From: Caulochytrium protostelioides
Lineage: Eukaryota > Chytridiomycota > Caulochytriomycetes > Caulochytriales > Caulochytriaceae
Assembly: GCA_003615045.1 (NCBI GenBank)
Contig: ML014292.1
Coordinates: 1 to 36,777 of the forward strand
Direction of reading: 5' to 3'
DNA length: 36,777 bases
Shown: positions 9,992 to 19,152 of the stretch, in pieces
Layout of the letters: the number at the start of each line of letters is the position of its first letter
Numbering within the stretch: position 1 is the stretch's first letter
Program-made: the position numbers and the translations under genes
Notes under the pieces: model-generated
Told to the model about the DNA's origin: nothing
Seen by the model: the letters and a program-made list of their open reading frames with translations, nothing else
Database searches by the model: none

Positions 9992-12900
9992 CGATGACGA
10001 CCGTACAGCGATCCGCAGCTCGGCGACCTGCCGCTGCAGCGTCTTGCGCTCGTCGAGGACGTCCCGCAGGTATCGCGCGAGCAGGCGCGCGTCGCTGCGC
10101 AGCTCCTGCAGCTCGGCCGTGTCGCCCTCCCGCGGCGCCGCGCGCGAGTGCGTGTGCACGTGCGCGTGCTGCGAATCGTGGCGGTGCGAGCGCGGCGGCG
10201 CGAAGTGGTGTGAGGCGAGGACCAGCTCGGAGGACCGCGGCGGGTGGGAGGCACGGATGCGGGCGGGCGATCGGCGCGGCGGCGGGCGCGGCACGGAGCC
10301 CGAGCGCGACTCGGCCGCGAAGTCGGTGCCAGCAGCGTCAGTCATCGGCGTCGGCGGCAGCGAGGAGACGGGCGTCATGAACGACGACGACGATATGGCC
10401 AGCTCGTCGGCAGAAGACGCCGTCGCCGTCACGGTCGTCGTCGTGGTTGCCGCCGTGGTCGTGGACGTGGTCGTGGACGTGGTCGTGGTCGTGGCCGCCG
10501 CGGAGCGGACCAGGGCGACATGCACGGCCTTCGCCAGCGACAGCACTTCACCGTCACCGATGTCGGTTCGCAGGGTCTCCGTCGACGGCATTCGCGTATA
10601 CTCGCTCGTCTCGGTGGCGGTGTCGCGAAGAGACGCGTCGCGGCCTTCGGCGGCGGGCGGCACATCGATGGACCCGGACACCGTGACGCGGGCCGCTTCG
10701 GCGATCGCCTGCACCATCCGCGCGAGCCGCTGGTGCGCCTGCGTCGCCTGCTCCCACGCCGCCGTGCGCGCCGCCAGATCAGCCTCCAGCCGCGCCTGCG
10801 CGTGCTCAGCCATCTGGGACCCGCTGCCGCCGTCGGCGTGATCGTCGTCATCTCGGACCGTATCCGTGCCGCGCTCGCGCGTCGCCGGGGCGCGCAGGGC
10901 ATGGGTCCCGGCGTCCGTGCAGGCCACGCGGGTCTGGCGGGGATCCGTCTGCGTGGCCTGCGTGACGCCGGAGACGGCTGCTGGGCGCTCGCGGGCCGCC
11001 TGCTTGAGCCGCTTGACCTCGGTCGCGAGCGCGGTCTGCTGCACCACTGCGGCGCGATGGAACTGCTCGAGAGCATGGTGCTGGGCTTGCAGCGTCGTGT
11101 GCTCCGACTGCAGCGAGCTGTGCTCGAACTGCCGCGTGGTATGCTCGGACTGCAGCGTCGTATGCTTGGCCTGCAGGGTCGTATGCTCCGTTTTCAGCGT
11201 CGTATGTTCCGACTTGAGCGCAATGTGCTCGGATCTGAGCACCGTATGCTGCGATTGCAGGGCGGTTTGCTCTGACTGCAGCACCGCCTGCTCGGATTTC
11301 AGCGTTTGATGCTCGGATAGTAAAGCCGTATGCTTGGTCTGCAGCGTTGTATACTCCGTCTTTAGTGTGGTATGCTCCGACTTGAAGGTGGTATGCTCTG
11401 ACTGGAGCGCCGTATACTCAGACTGCAGCATAGTATGCTCAGACGTGAGTGTCGCAAGCTGCGACTGCAAGCCCATATGCTCGGACTGCAGCGTCAGATA
11501 CTGGGATTGCAGCGCCATATGCTGCGACTGGACTGTCATGTGCTGGGACTGCGCCGCTGTCTGCTCGGCGCGCAGCGCCTCCAGCTGCGATTGCATTGCC
11601 GCCCGCTCGGACGCATGCTCCGTCTCCAAACGAGTCGACTGCATCTGCAAGGTGGCGTGCGCTGTCTGGATCCGCGTATGCTCGCTCTGCAGAGCCTTCA
11701 GCGCCGTCTGGCAGGACTCGGCTGTGCGACGCGCATCGAGTAATTCCTCGCAGAGCCGATGCACTTCATCGTCATCGAACGCGTCGTCGTCGTCGTCATC
11801 GTCATTGTCGTCGTTGTCGATGTCGTTCGCTCGCCGGTCGGTCTGGGTGGCGGCTGCCGTCCGCATCCCAGACGACGACGCGGCGGCATCAATGGCCGCG
11901 GCCGCAGTGGCGGCGGAATGAGACAGGTGCATGCGGTCGGAGGCGACGCGTTTGACGTCGTGCCGCAGACTGTCGTGGCGCGGCAGTCGCCGTCGGAGTG
12001 CCGGCATTGCAGCGCTGAGCACGGTTGATGCCGCCGCGAGCGGCGACCACGTGGCTGATGTCGCGTCGTCCGAAGTCGCCGTCACGGCGTCCGTCGCCGC
12101 GTGCGACGAGGCCTGCAGCGACGTGGCGTGGCTCGTGTGCAGCACGGTCTCGGTGTGCGTATACTGTGTCGTGGAAACTTCGGTCGTGGTTCGCGCATAC
12201 TGCGAGGTGGAGACCGCGGTCGTGGTGGCGGCCGCGTTCTCGGTCTCAGTCCTGGTCACGGCGTCGGGCGCTGTGACCACGATGGAGATGGCCGACGGCG
12301 CCTGGGTTGGCGTCGATGTCGGCATTTCCGAGGCTTCGCCGGACATGGCGGCTTGGCCCATATCCGACAGCAGCGAGCTTCCGTGCACGGTCGTGGTGCC
12401 GGCCGTCATGGCTGCGGCCACAGTCGTCGCCGCTGCCTCCGCCGCAGTGGACGTTATCACATCATCCATACTGACGGCCGCTGTCGCGGGTTCGGGCAAC
12501 AGGACGGCATTCAGCTCCAAGTCGTCCAGGTCGTCGAGTGCGGCGGTCTCGGCGGCCGCGTCGGCCGTCATACGGTGCAGCTCGCGCTCCGACCGCATCC
12601 GTTCGAGTTCGCCGATCAGCGCGGTGATATCGGGCGAGAAGGAGCATTCGTCGAGGGACCATGCGGCCGTTGCGGCTTCAAGTGACTCGAAGGTCGGCTC
12701 GAGGCCAAGATCAAGCGCTGTCTGGCATGTTGGCAACGATACCGGCGACGTTCTGGGTGATGAGGACGACGACGAGGACGGCGATGATGCAGATGAGGAG
12801 GACGAGGACGATGATGAAGACGATGACGAGGAGGACGAGGAGGACGAGGAGCGATGCATCGCCATCGCGATGAGCGGCGTGGCGGCGAGGGCCGCGGCCA

Positions 12901-14887
12901 CGACAAGACGACGCGAGCGTGCGTGTGAGCTCGGGGACGTCGGGGAGTCCGGCCGTGACGCATTCGCCGAGGGTGCCGGAAGCGGCGAACGTCGCGGCAT
13001 CGCCACGGGGATTTGCGAGCCGCGCACTTTCTCGAGCCCCTCGGCGGCCGCGGCCACCATCGTGTCCGCCACGGCGCCGGCGGCTACGGCGCCAATGGCC
13101 TCAGCGCCAACGGCTTTGGCGGCCCGCTGAATGCGCGATCCGACCGCCTCGGCCGCCCGTTGAACGCCTGATCCCGCCGCTTCGACGCCGGCGTCGGCCA
13201 TGGAAGCCGCCGCCTCGACGCCGGCGGCCGCCGCGACGCTCGCGGGCTCGGAGGCGCTGTGGGCGAGCTGCTGCAGCCGGCGCTGGAGATGGACAACGTG
13301 GGCACGCAGGGCCTCGACCTCCTCGGAGCGCTGGGCGCGGTGGCGCCGGTCGGCGCGCAGGAGGAGCGCGGCGGCCGCCGCGTGGGAGGACGGCGCGGCA
13401 TCCTGTCGCACGATACGGCGGCCGCGACACGCGAACGCCAGCGTGTTCCGCGTCTCGGGCAGATCTGCGGCAGCAGGCGACACGCATGCGAGCAGCAGCG
13501 CGTGACTGTCGCCACCCAGACTGTCCTGCAGCACGCGGGTCAGCTTGGAGCGGCGGTACGGGATATGCGTGGCCGACGGAACGCCGGACCGGTCGGTCCC
13601 CGAGGCGGCTGCCGCCGCCGCCGAGGCTTGGGCGAGAGCCGAGATGACGTTGCTGAGGGCCAGGAGGCCGCCATTGATGGCGATGCCTTCGCGCTGGCGG
13701 TCGCCGGTCGCGCCGGTGCGCTTCAGCCGCTCGCTGCCGGCCAGATCCACAAAGTGGAGTTTGCTCGTGACGACGGCCTCGGCTCCGCCTCCCGGCGCCG
13801 CCCGGCTCGCTTGACCCTGCAGCGGCGTCCACTGGGTGAGCTCCAGCGTGAGGATCGCGTGAGAGCGAGAGGAGCTCTCGTTCATGTCCGTGCGGGAGGT
13901 CTGGCGGTCCGTCAGGCCCGTGACCAGCACCTCAATGATATCTTCGAGGGCCGCGATCGTGACAGTGCGGCAGCCTTGCACCAATATGTTTTTGGCCGCG
14001 TCCTCCCGGACGGAGAGCCGCGGCCGCGAGGAGGGCGAGAGGGCCGCTGCGCCACTCGCGGTGCAGGTGTGGGCATCGGGCCGAAGCGCGAGCAGATCCA
14101 CGAGATCCTCGTTGTAGAGCTCGAGAAAGCGCGCCGTCATGCGGAAGCGATAGCCCGGCCGGTCGCGCATGGCGCCATCCATGCGCGCGAGAATGGCCTG
14201 GACAGCGCGCGGGATTAGGCCATACGCGTCGGCGGCCTCGTCGCGGACGAGCTGCGCCATGCGGTAGGTCTCGAGGTGGGTGCCCATCGTATACGTCTTG
14301 CCAGACCCGGTCTGGCCGTACGCGAGCAGCGTCGCGTTGTGCCCGTCGCAGAACCGCTGGACGATGGGGTCGGCGGCCTCGTAGACGTCGGCCTGCGACG
14401 CCGCGGCACCGTTGAACACATAGTCCACGGGCACGATCTGGCCGCCCTCGAGCCGGACGTGCCGCGGGCGCGGCGGGTCCGATGGCGACGACGACGACGC
14501 GGGCGCCTCCATCCACGGAGTAATGACGCACCGGGCGCCGTTCGCCGGGAGGCACGCGTGCGGGTCGGGTGGGCGGATCCGTAGCGCCACGCGCATCGCC
14601 GTCCGTTCCACAGCGCGTGGCCGCGGCGCTGGTATAGCGGTCGCGGGAGCGGGAGCGGCGGTTGGGGACGATGCTGTCGTCATGACGGTGGACGGTGCCG
14701 TCGTGACGGCGAGGTCATGCTCGGGATCATGGCTGTTAATGACGGCCGCAAAGAAGGACGAGGTGGACGAGGACGAGGCGGAGGCACTTGGCCGGAGCGC
14801 CGGCGGATCTGCCGCATGGCGCTTGCCAGCGGGCGCCGGCGTGGTCGCGCCGCTGTGGACACGGTTGGCGGCGAGCCCGCCCAGCAT
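9230..14887 (-). CDS. Kinesin-4 family motor protein (KIF21/KIF4-like), 1885 aa
   Basis: A plus-end microtubule motor with an N-terminal ATPase domain at about residues 100-490. The P-loop GQTGSGKT is at 191-198, switch I NESSSRSH at 336-343 and switch II DLAGSE at 381-386. The switch II context, DLAGSERLKRTGATGDR followed by INGGLLALSNVISAL, is characteristic of kinesin-4 and closest in memory to KIF21. HIPYRRSKLTRVLQDSLGG is the usual motor-end motif. After the motor come a poly-Ser block (about 680-712), Ala/Thr-rich stretches, an Asp-rich block near 1025, a repetitive heptad coiled coil (about 1105-1280), a poly-Gly/Pro block (about 1632-1645) and a short C-terminal coiled coil. I see no WD40 repeats, which animal KIF21 proteins carry. 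The ATG at 14887 is used because the in-frame extension begins with TTG. Kinesin-4 members limit microtubule growth or organise the midzone; the role here is inferred from the family. Confidence 0.93.
11051..11575 (-). repeat. About 25 tandem 21-bp heptad units inside the kinesin
   Basis: The minus-strand coding sequence consists of around 25 near-identical 7-codon units with the consensus LQSEHTT (variants LKTEHTT, LQSQHTV, LQAKHTT and others). The similarity is visible at DNA level as a recurring GCTCGGACTGCAG-like motif on the plus strand, pointing to expansion by tandem duplication. The units keep frame and leucine phase throughout. Each heptad supplies a single strong hydrophobic residue. 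Confidence 0.9.
12766..12852 (-). repeat. Serine-codon microsatellite (poly-Ser) in the kinesin
   Basis: An imperfect GAN-type trinucleotide tract on the plus strand encodes about 28 residues of almost pure serine on the minus strand. Mixed TCG, TCC, TCA and TCT codons show that the tract is old or under selection at the protein level rather than a freshly slipped pure repeat. Confidence 0.85.
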
Positions 14888-15834
14888 AGGAGTGGCGCGA
14901 CGCGTCGGCTCGTCGTCTCGGGGGTATCGTTTGCCAGGGGTATCGTCAAAGCAGCAAGCTTCAGGCAAAAGGCCGAGACGAGAGCAACGAGCGAGATCTC
15001 CGTGTCAAGCGGGTTTGATCTCGGTGTGTGCGGGCGCGTGAATAGTCCAGCCGAGCAACGCGGACCAGCACGCAGAGCTCGCAGACCGGCGAACGCACGT
15101 CGACGGCGGCGGTGCGCGGCGGCGCCCTTCCATCAATGGCGCACGTGGTGATACCCACCACGTGCTGCGGCATCGTCCACGGGCCCGTCGCTTCTCATCT
15201 CTCGTGGCACATCTGCCATCATGCTTCGCCCCCTGGAGCCGATAACGCGGCTGGGACCTCTTGGCTGGTGGTCGCTTCCTTGAAGAATCGATAGGCTCCG
15301 CCCTCCCCGACCCACCACCACGCACACCATCCCCTCACTGGTGCCCCGCAGGGGGCCCCCCCGGGGAGGCCGTTCCGCATCGGTACGGAACCGCTGGGCG
15401 CACACCTCGGGACGGCGATCTCGTCCTTGCTCCTCGGGGTCAACTTGGGAGAAACCGCGCCAGAGGCGACCACCACCGCAGCGACCACGAGCTGCATCGT
15501 GCGGTTCTTGCCTTCCAGCTTGCAGAACGCCAGGGTGGCCGTTTACCGCTCTGGCGCGGCCTTGAGGGCCCTAAAGGTCTTCCCATTGCAGGCCACGCGC
15601 TCGATTTCCTTCAGCAGGCCATCGACGCGGGTGTCGACCGTGACAACATGGGCGCACCTCTGGGCCACCGGCACGACCGGGTGGGCCCGCAGCTCAGAAA
15701 CCTCCAAGTATCGCCAGACGAGAAAGGCGAAGCGCACCAGACCGGTGCCAAGTGCCCTTGCTTTTCAGCCAGCCTCTCGGCGCTGGTTTGTTCACCGCGA
15801 TGCCCAATAAAACGATTAAGAAACTAGGAGCGCC
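14888..15834. other. Intergenic region between kinesin and PMI genes
   Basis: This region holds the kinesin promoter and the 3' flank of the PMI gene. A paired CACGTGG site is listed separately. An AATAAA occurs on the plus strand at 15808-15813, which would suit a plus-strand transcript, but no plus-strand gene is convincing. On the minus strand 15543-15737 reads RFAFLVWRYLEVSELRAHP and onward for about 64 codons in a protein-like composition. It begins only with GTG, ends with TAA and matches nothing I know. Confidence 0.4.
15142..15164. promoter_or_regulatory. Paired inverted G-box upstream of the kinesin gene
   Basis: CACGTGGTG at 15142-15150 and its exact reverse complement CACCACGTG at 15156-15164 are separated by five bases (ATACC). 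It lies about 255 bp upstream of the kinesin ATG. CACGTG cores bind bHLH factors (Pho4/Cbf1/USF class) in fungi and animals. The binding role here is inferred from the motif only. Confidence 0.45.
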
Positions 15835-17169
15835 TCATTCAACGACGCAAAGAGCCCGGTAGATGACCAGATCGGTCCTGTCCATATTTTTCAATGTCAC
15901 GGCATCGCCGGCCCCGACATAGAAGACAGCCCCAGGGTGCAACGCGGCTTGCTGCGCGCCCTCGTCCCACGTCAAGCTGCCACATCCCGCGGTGACGACC
16001 AGCACACTCGGACCATCAATGCCCGGATGGGTTTCGTCCTCGGCGCCCGCCGGCATGCGCGTCAGCACGACCGAGAACTCTTCGATCGGAGGATCGTAGA
16101 GCACTGAAAAGCGCGTCTGCTTCCAGGGAACCCCCTGCGTCTTGTTGCTCTCGGCTGAGCCGTAGTTGTAGGTCAGCATCGACGTCAGGGTGTCGACGTC
16201 CTTGTATTTGGGGGTGAGGCCGCTGCGGACGACGTTGTCGCTGGCCGCCATGCACTCGACAATGTCGCCGGACAGGTACGCGTGCGGCTCGTTGGCCGCG
16301 AGGAAGACGGCCTCGCCGGGGCCCAACCGAACCAGGTTGAGCAGGAACGAGCAGAACACGCCCACGTCCCCCGGGAATTGGCTGTTCAACCTGATCACGA
16401 GCGTATCCACCGCTGCTTCCGGTGATGAGTCTGATGACGATGCCGCCGCCGCCGACTCAGATGACGCCGACGAGGCGACGCGGGCGGACGCAAGGGCCAC
16501 GAGGTCGCGGACGCAGGCGTGGACGTGGTCTTCGGGCGCGACCATCAGCGCTGTAAAGAGGGCACGGAGCGCGGGCTTGATCTGCGAGGGATCTCCGTGC
16601 GCCTCGGCGACGGCGCGTTGGAACGCCGCAGCCGCCGAGACGCCCACGACCGCCGCGAACGGCGCGTGCGAGGCGAGGAAGGCGACAATCTCGGCGACCG
16701 GGCGGAAGCCCATGAAGCCCTCGAATGCGGTGACCGCTACCGCCATTTCGGGTTTGTGGTTCGGGTCCTTGTAGACATTCGGGCGTTCACGGTGCAGCTT
16801 CTGCGCCAGCGCGCGGTCCGGGTGGGCCTGGATGGACAGCGCCTTGCGGATCGAGAGCACCTTGAAGAGGAAGGGCAGATCGCCGGCATACTTGGCATGC
16901 ACGGCGTCACCTAGGTTGTCGCGCGTGAGACGCGAGCGCAGCAGCTCCGCGGCCGGCGCGCCGCCGGCCGCGGCGTCGGCGTGGTGGGAGACCACGTGCG
17001 ACGGCGCGGTGGGATGCGTGCCCATCCAGTACTCGGCATACGGCTGATCGCTGTCGATCGCTTGCTGACGGTCCCTCCACGCATACTGCGCTACGACGGA
17101 CTGGTCCCCGAGTTTGCCCCAGTCGTAGTTCATCACCTGGCCGGTGATCTTGAAAACAGCGCCGGACAT
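15835..17169 (-). CDS. Mannose-6-phosphate isomerase, type I (PMI), 444 aa
   Basis: This zinc enzyme interconverts fructose 6-phosphate and mannose 6-phosphate in the cytosol, supplying mannose for GDP-mannose, glycoproteins and wall mannan. The family zinc ligands are all visible: Gln114 and His116 in SIQAHPD, Glu141 in DPNHKPEMA, and His296 in AANEPHAYLSGD. The N-terminal signature VMNYDWGKLG and the PYAEYWMGTHP motif also fit. Length is close to the roughly 420-430 residues of yeast and human enzymes. The excess is a Ser/Ala/Asp-rich insertion at about residues 225-255 between helical domain and catalytic core. The ATG at 17169 is used because the upstream in-frame extension starts only with GTG and lies in a pyrimidine-rich leader. 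Single exon, no broken motif. Confidence 0.96.
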   Translation of the reverse strand: MSGAVFKITGQVMNYDWGKLGDQSVVAQYAWRDRQQAIDSDQPYAEYWMGTHPTAPSHVVSHHADAAAGGAPAAELLRSRLTRDNLGDAVHAKYAGDLPFLFKVLSIRKALSIQAHPDRALAQKLHRERPNVYKDPNHKPEMAVAVTAFEGFMGFRPVAEIVAFLASHAPFAAVVGVSAAAAFQRAVAEAHGDPSQIKPALRALFTALMVAPEDHVHACVRDLVALASARVASSASSESAAAASSSDSSPEAAVDTLVIRLNSQFPGDVGVFCSFLLNLVRLGPGEAVFLAANEPHAYLSGDIVECMAASDNVVRSGLTPKYKDVDTLTSMLTYNYGSAESNKTQGVPWKQTRFSVLYDPPIEEFSVVLTRMPAGAEDETHPGIDGPSVLVVTAGCGSLTWDEGAQQAALHPGAVFYVGAGDAVTLKNMDRTDLVIYRALCVVE

Positions 17170-17631
17170 CGTGCGCGTCGACAAAGTCTGAAAGAAATTG
17201 GGAAGCCGAGGGGAAAAAGCCACGCTGCCCAGACGCGTGCAGAAGACAGGATTGGAAGAGCGGAGTTGAGAAGCGGAAAACGATGGATGGCGACGAGGCT
17301 AGGGCAAGAAAATGCCGTCTCCGTGCTGGAATCGAAAGGCCGACATGAGCCCCGTACGTCAGCACCGGACAACGGCATCGCATCACGCCAAAACAAGCCA
17401 CGGGCCATTCAACGCATCGTCCGTTGGCGTGGCTTCCTGTTTCACCATAGCCCTGATCAGGTCATCGTGTCCTCACCGCCGGGCCGGTTCCGAAAATTGG
17501 AATCTTTTCCTCTAAAATATTCCGTGCCGTCGCCGTTCGGGAGCCCAAGCAGGATCCTGGATATGGCGCCTTTGCAGGGCTCGACAGCCTTTCGCAGGTG
17601 TGAGGAGTCTGCCAAATTAGGCCGTCCGGCT

Positions 17632-17682
17632 TCCAGCCGGCTCGAGAGCCGGCCGTCGCTATATATAGGCTTCTCGGCTGGA
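17632..17682. promoter_or_regulatory. TATA-like palindrome flanked by inverted repeats
   Basis: CTATATATAG at 17659-17668 is a perfect palindrome. It is bracketed by TCCAGCCG (17632-17639) and its reverse complement CGGCTGGA (17675-17682), and a second short inverted repeat (GCCGGCT/AGCCGGC) lies just left of the TATA. It is 490 bp upstream of PMI and could serve either strand. Function is inferred. Confidence 0.35.
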
Positions 17683-18094
17683 GGAACAAACCCACATTCC
17701 GGATGATGCGGCGCAGACGACGATAGTGGCGAGGATGGAGATGGAGACGGTGATCTCTGAACCACAAATTCACACGGCCTTTCTGGAAATTGATAATTCG
17801 GACGAACATGCATGCCGAGGTGCCGAGGTGCCGAGGTGCGGCGAGCGGGTGCAGATCACGCGATCGCCGCCGTCGCCGCCGCCGCTGTGGCGACAATGGC
17901 TACGAATGTCCCATGCCGAGGACACAGCGCCCTGGCTCGCGAGGCGATTTCGGGCCAGGGAAGGCGTTTTTATTTCGAGAATGGGAGGCGGCGAACGCGC
18001 CGCGGTCATCATGGACATCGATGCTGCGAGGCGCGCCGCCCGCGTTGCTCGTTGTCATGGCTGCAAGATGCATGATGGAGGAGCGCCGGGGCCC

Positions 18095-18102
18095 CTATAT
18101 AG
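18095..18102. promoter_or_regulatory. TATA-like palindrome CTATATAG
   Basis: A short A/T island in very GC-rich sequence between the divergent genes. It is about 1.05 kb upstream of the GS-like ATG, so it would need a long leader or a 5' UTR intron to serve that gene. Confidence 0.25.
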
Positions 18103-19152
18103 AGGCCGGAGGCGGCCTGGCCCATGTCAACGCAGGCGCCGCCGCGCCGCCGCCCGTCGCCGCTGGTCGTTGAAGGCGGGTCTTTCCGCTGAATCGACGC
18201 TTTGTTTGCGGCATGTCATGGTCGATGGGGGTATCCTCATATCGTATCGATATCCTTGATCACGACCAGGTCCGCGATTTAACCACCTCTTGACGTGATT
18301 GCTCGTGTCGTGGATTGCTGGTACCGACCCCTTTTCTGTCGTCGACAGCGTTTGACGTGCTCGGCCAATCGCAATTGGATTGCTGATTGCCTTTTCCGAT
18401 TGCTTGCTAGCCGTTGTGGTCACCAAAACGCGTCACGACCATTGGACTCATCACGTGCGCCGCTATTCCATGACACGTCTCAGTCCCACGCGGGCGTGAC
18501 CTCTTTGTCTTTGCATTCCCCATCTTTTCTTTTGGCTGACCGTCTCCTGCCACGCCTGCCGCTTCCTTGCACTGGGGGTTGCTCGAGTGCTTCTTTCCTT
18601 TTTCTTTTTGGTTCGCTAGCCTCCATATTCTTGCTTTCTTCTCACGCTAGTCTTCCATTCCCGCTTTCGGTCATTACGTGACGCCCCCTGCCTTCCGCAG
18701 CTCTTTGCTGTTGCTGTTGTCGTGATCATTGTCGCGTGGACAAGCGTCATTGCCATCATCATACCCCCCAGGCCCCGTGAAAAGCCTTTGCTAGCACGCC
18801 GGCCCCCCAAGCCGAAAAAGAAAAAAAACATTGCCGATCGCTGCCGATCGTTGTCCCCCTGATTTCGGGAAACTCCGACTTCTGACGGATACGGCGAGTC
18901 CTGCGTTTGCTGCATCGAAGCAGAACGCTCCTCCTTCCCACTCATTTTTCGATCAGGCGGCGACGTGTGCGACTCCCCGATCACATCGAGGCTGAGCTCG
19001 ATGTAGGCGCCGGTTCGGCCATCCATTCTGCTCCTTTACCCCTGTGTACATAGTCTGCGCCGTCGCTCCCGCCCCATTTTCCTTCCTCGGCCCCGCTTTC
19101 TCTCCAACAGCCGATAGCTCGTGGATATCTGATCTTTGATCAAGTCGTCATC

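Larger units (their letters stand above)
17170..19152. other. Divergent promoter region between PMI and glutamine synthetase-like gene
   Basis: This 2-kb region separates two divergently transcribed genes. Directly upstream of the PMI ATG (17170-17300) the minus strand is pyrimidine-rich. Upstream of the GS-like ATG a long C/T-rich stretch (about 18495-18665, plus strand) precedes an AG-poor leader, typical of strong fungal core promoters. Two TATA-like palindromes are listed separately. Three copies of GCCGAGGT run in tandem at 17814-17837. A CACGTG is at 18452-18457. Open frames such as 17726-18259 show no recognisable protein. Confidence 0.55.

Noticed and set aside
11051-11575. CRISPR array or satellite interpretation of the 21-bp repeats
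   Set aside because: The units are contiguous with no spacers, stay in frame and encode a leucine-phased stalk, so they are coding repeats.
9327-14218. Many plus-strand frames of 200-500 codons opposite the kinesin
   Set aside because: Same shadow effect; the minus strand carries the intact motor motifs and phased heptads.
14888-14968. N-terminal extension of the kinesin beginning at a TTG
   Set aside because: Nuclear genes of fungi rarely start at TTG, and an ATG is available at 14887 well before the motor domain.
17170-17223. N-terminal extension of PMI beginning at a GTG
   Set aside because: The ATG at 17169 gives the normal family N terminus (MSGAVFKITGQVMNYDWGK). The extension is pyrimidine-rich leader.
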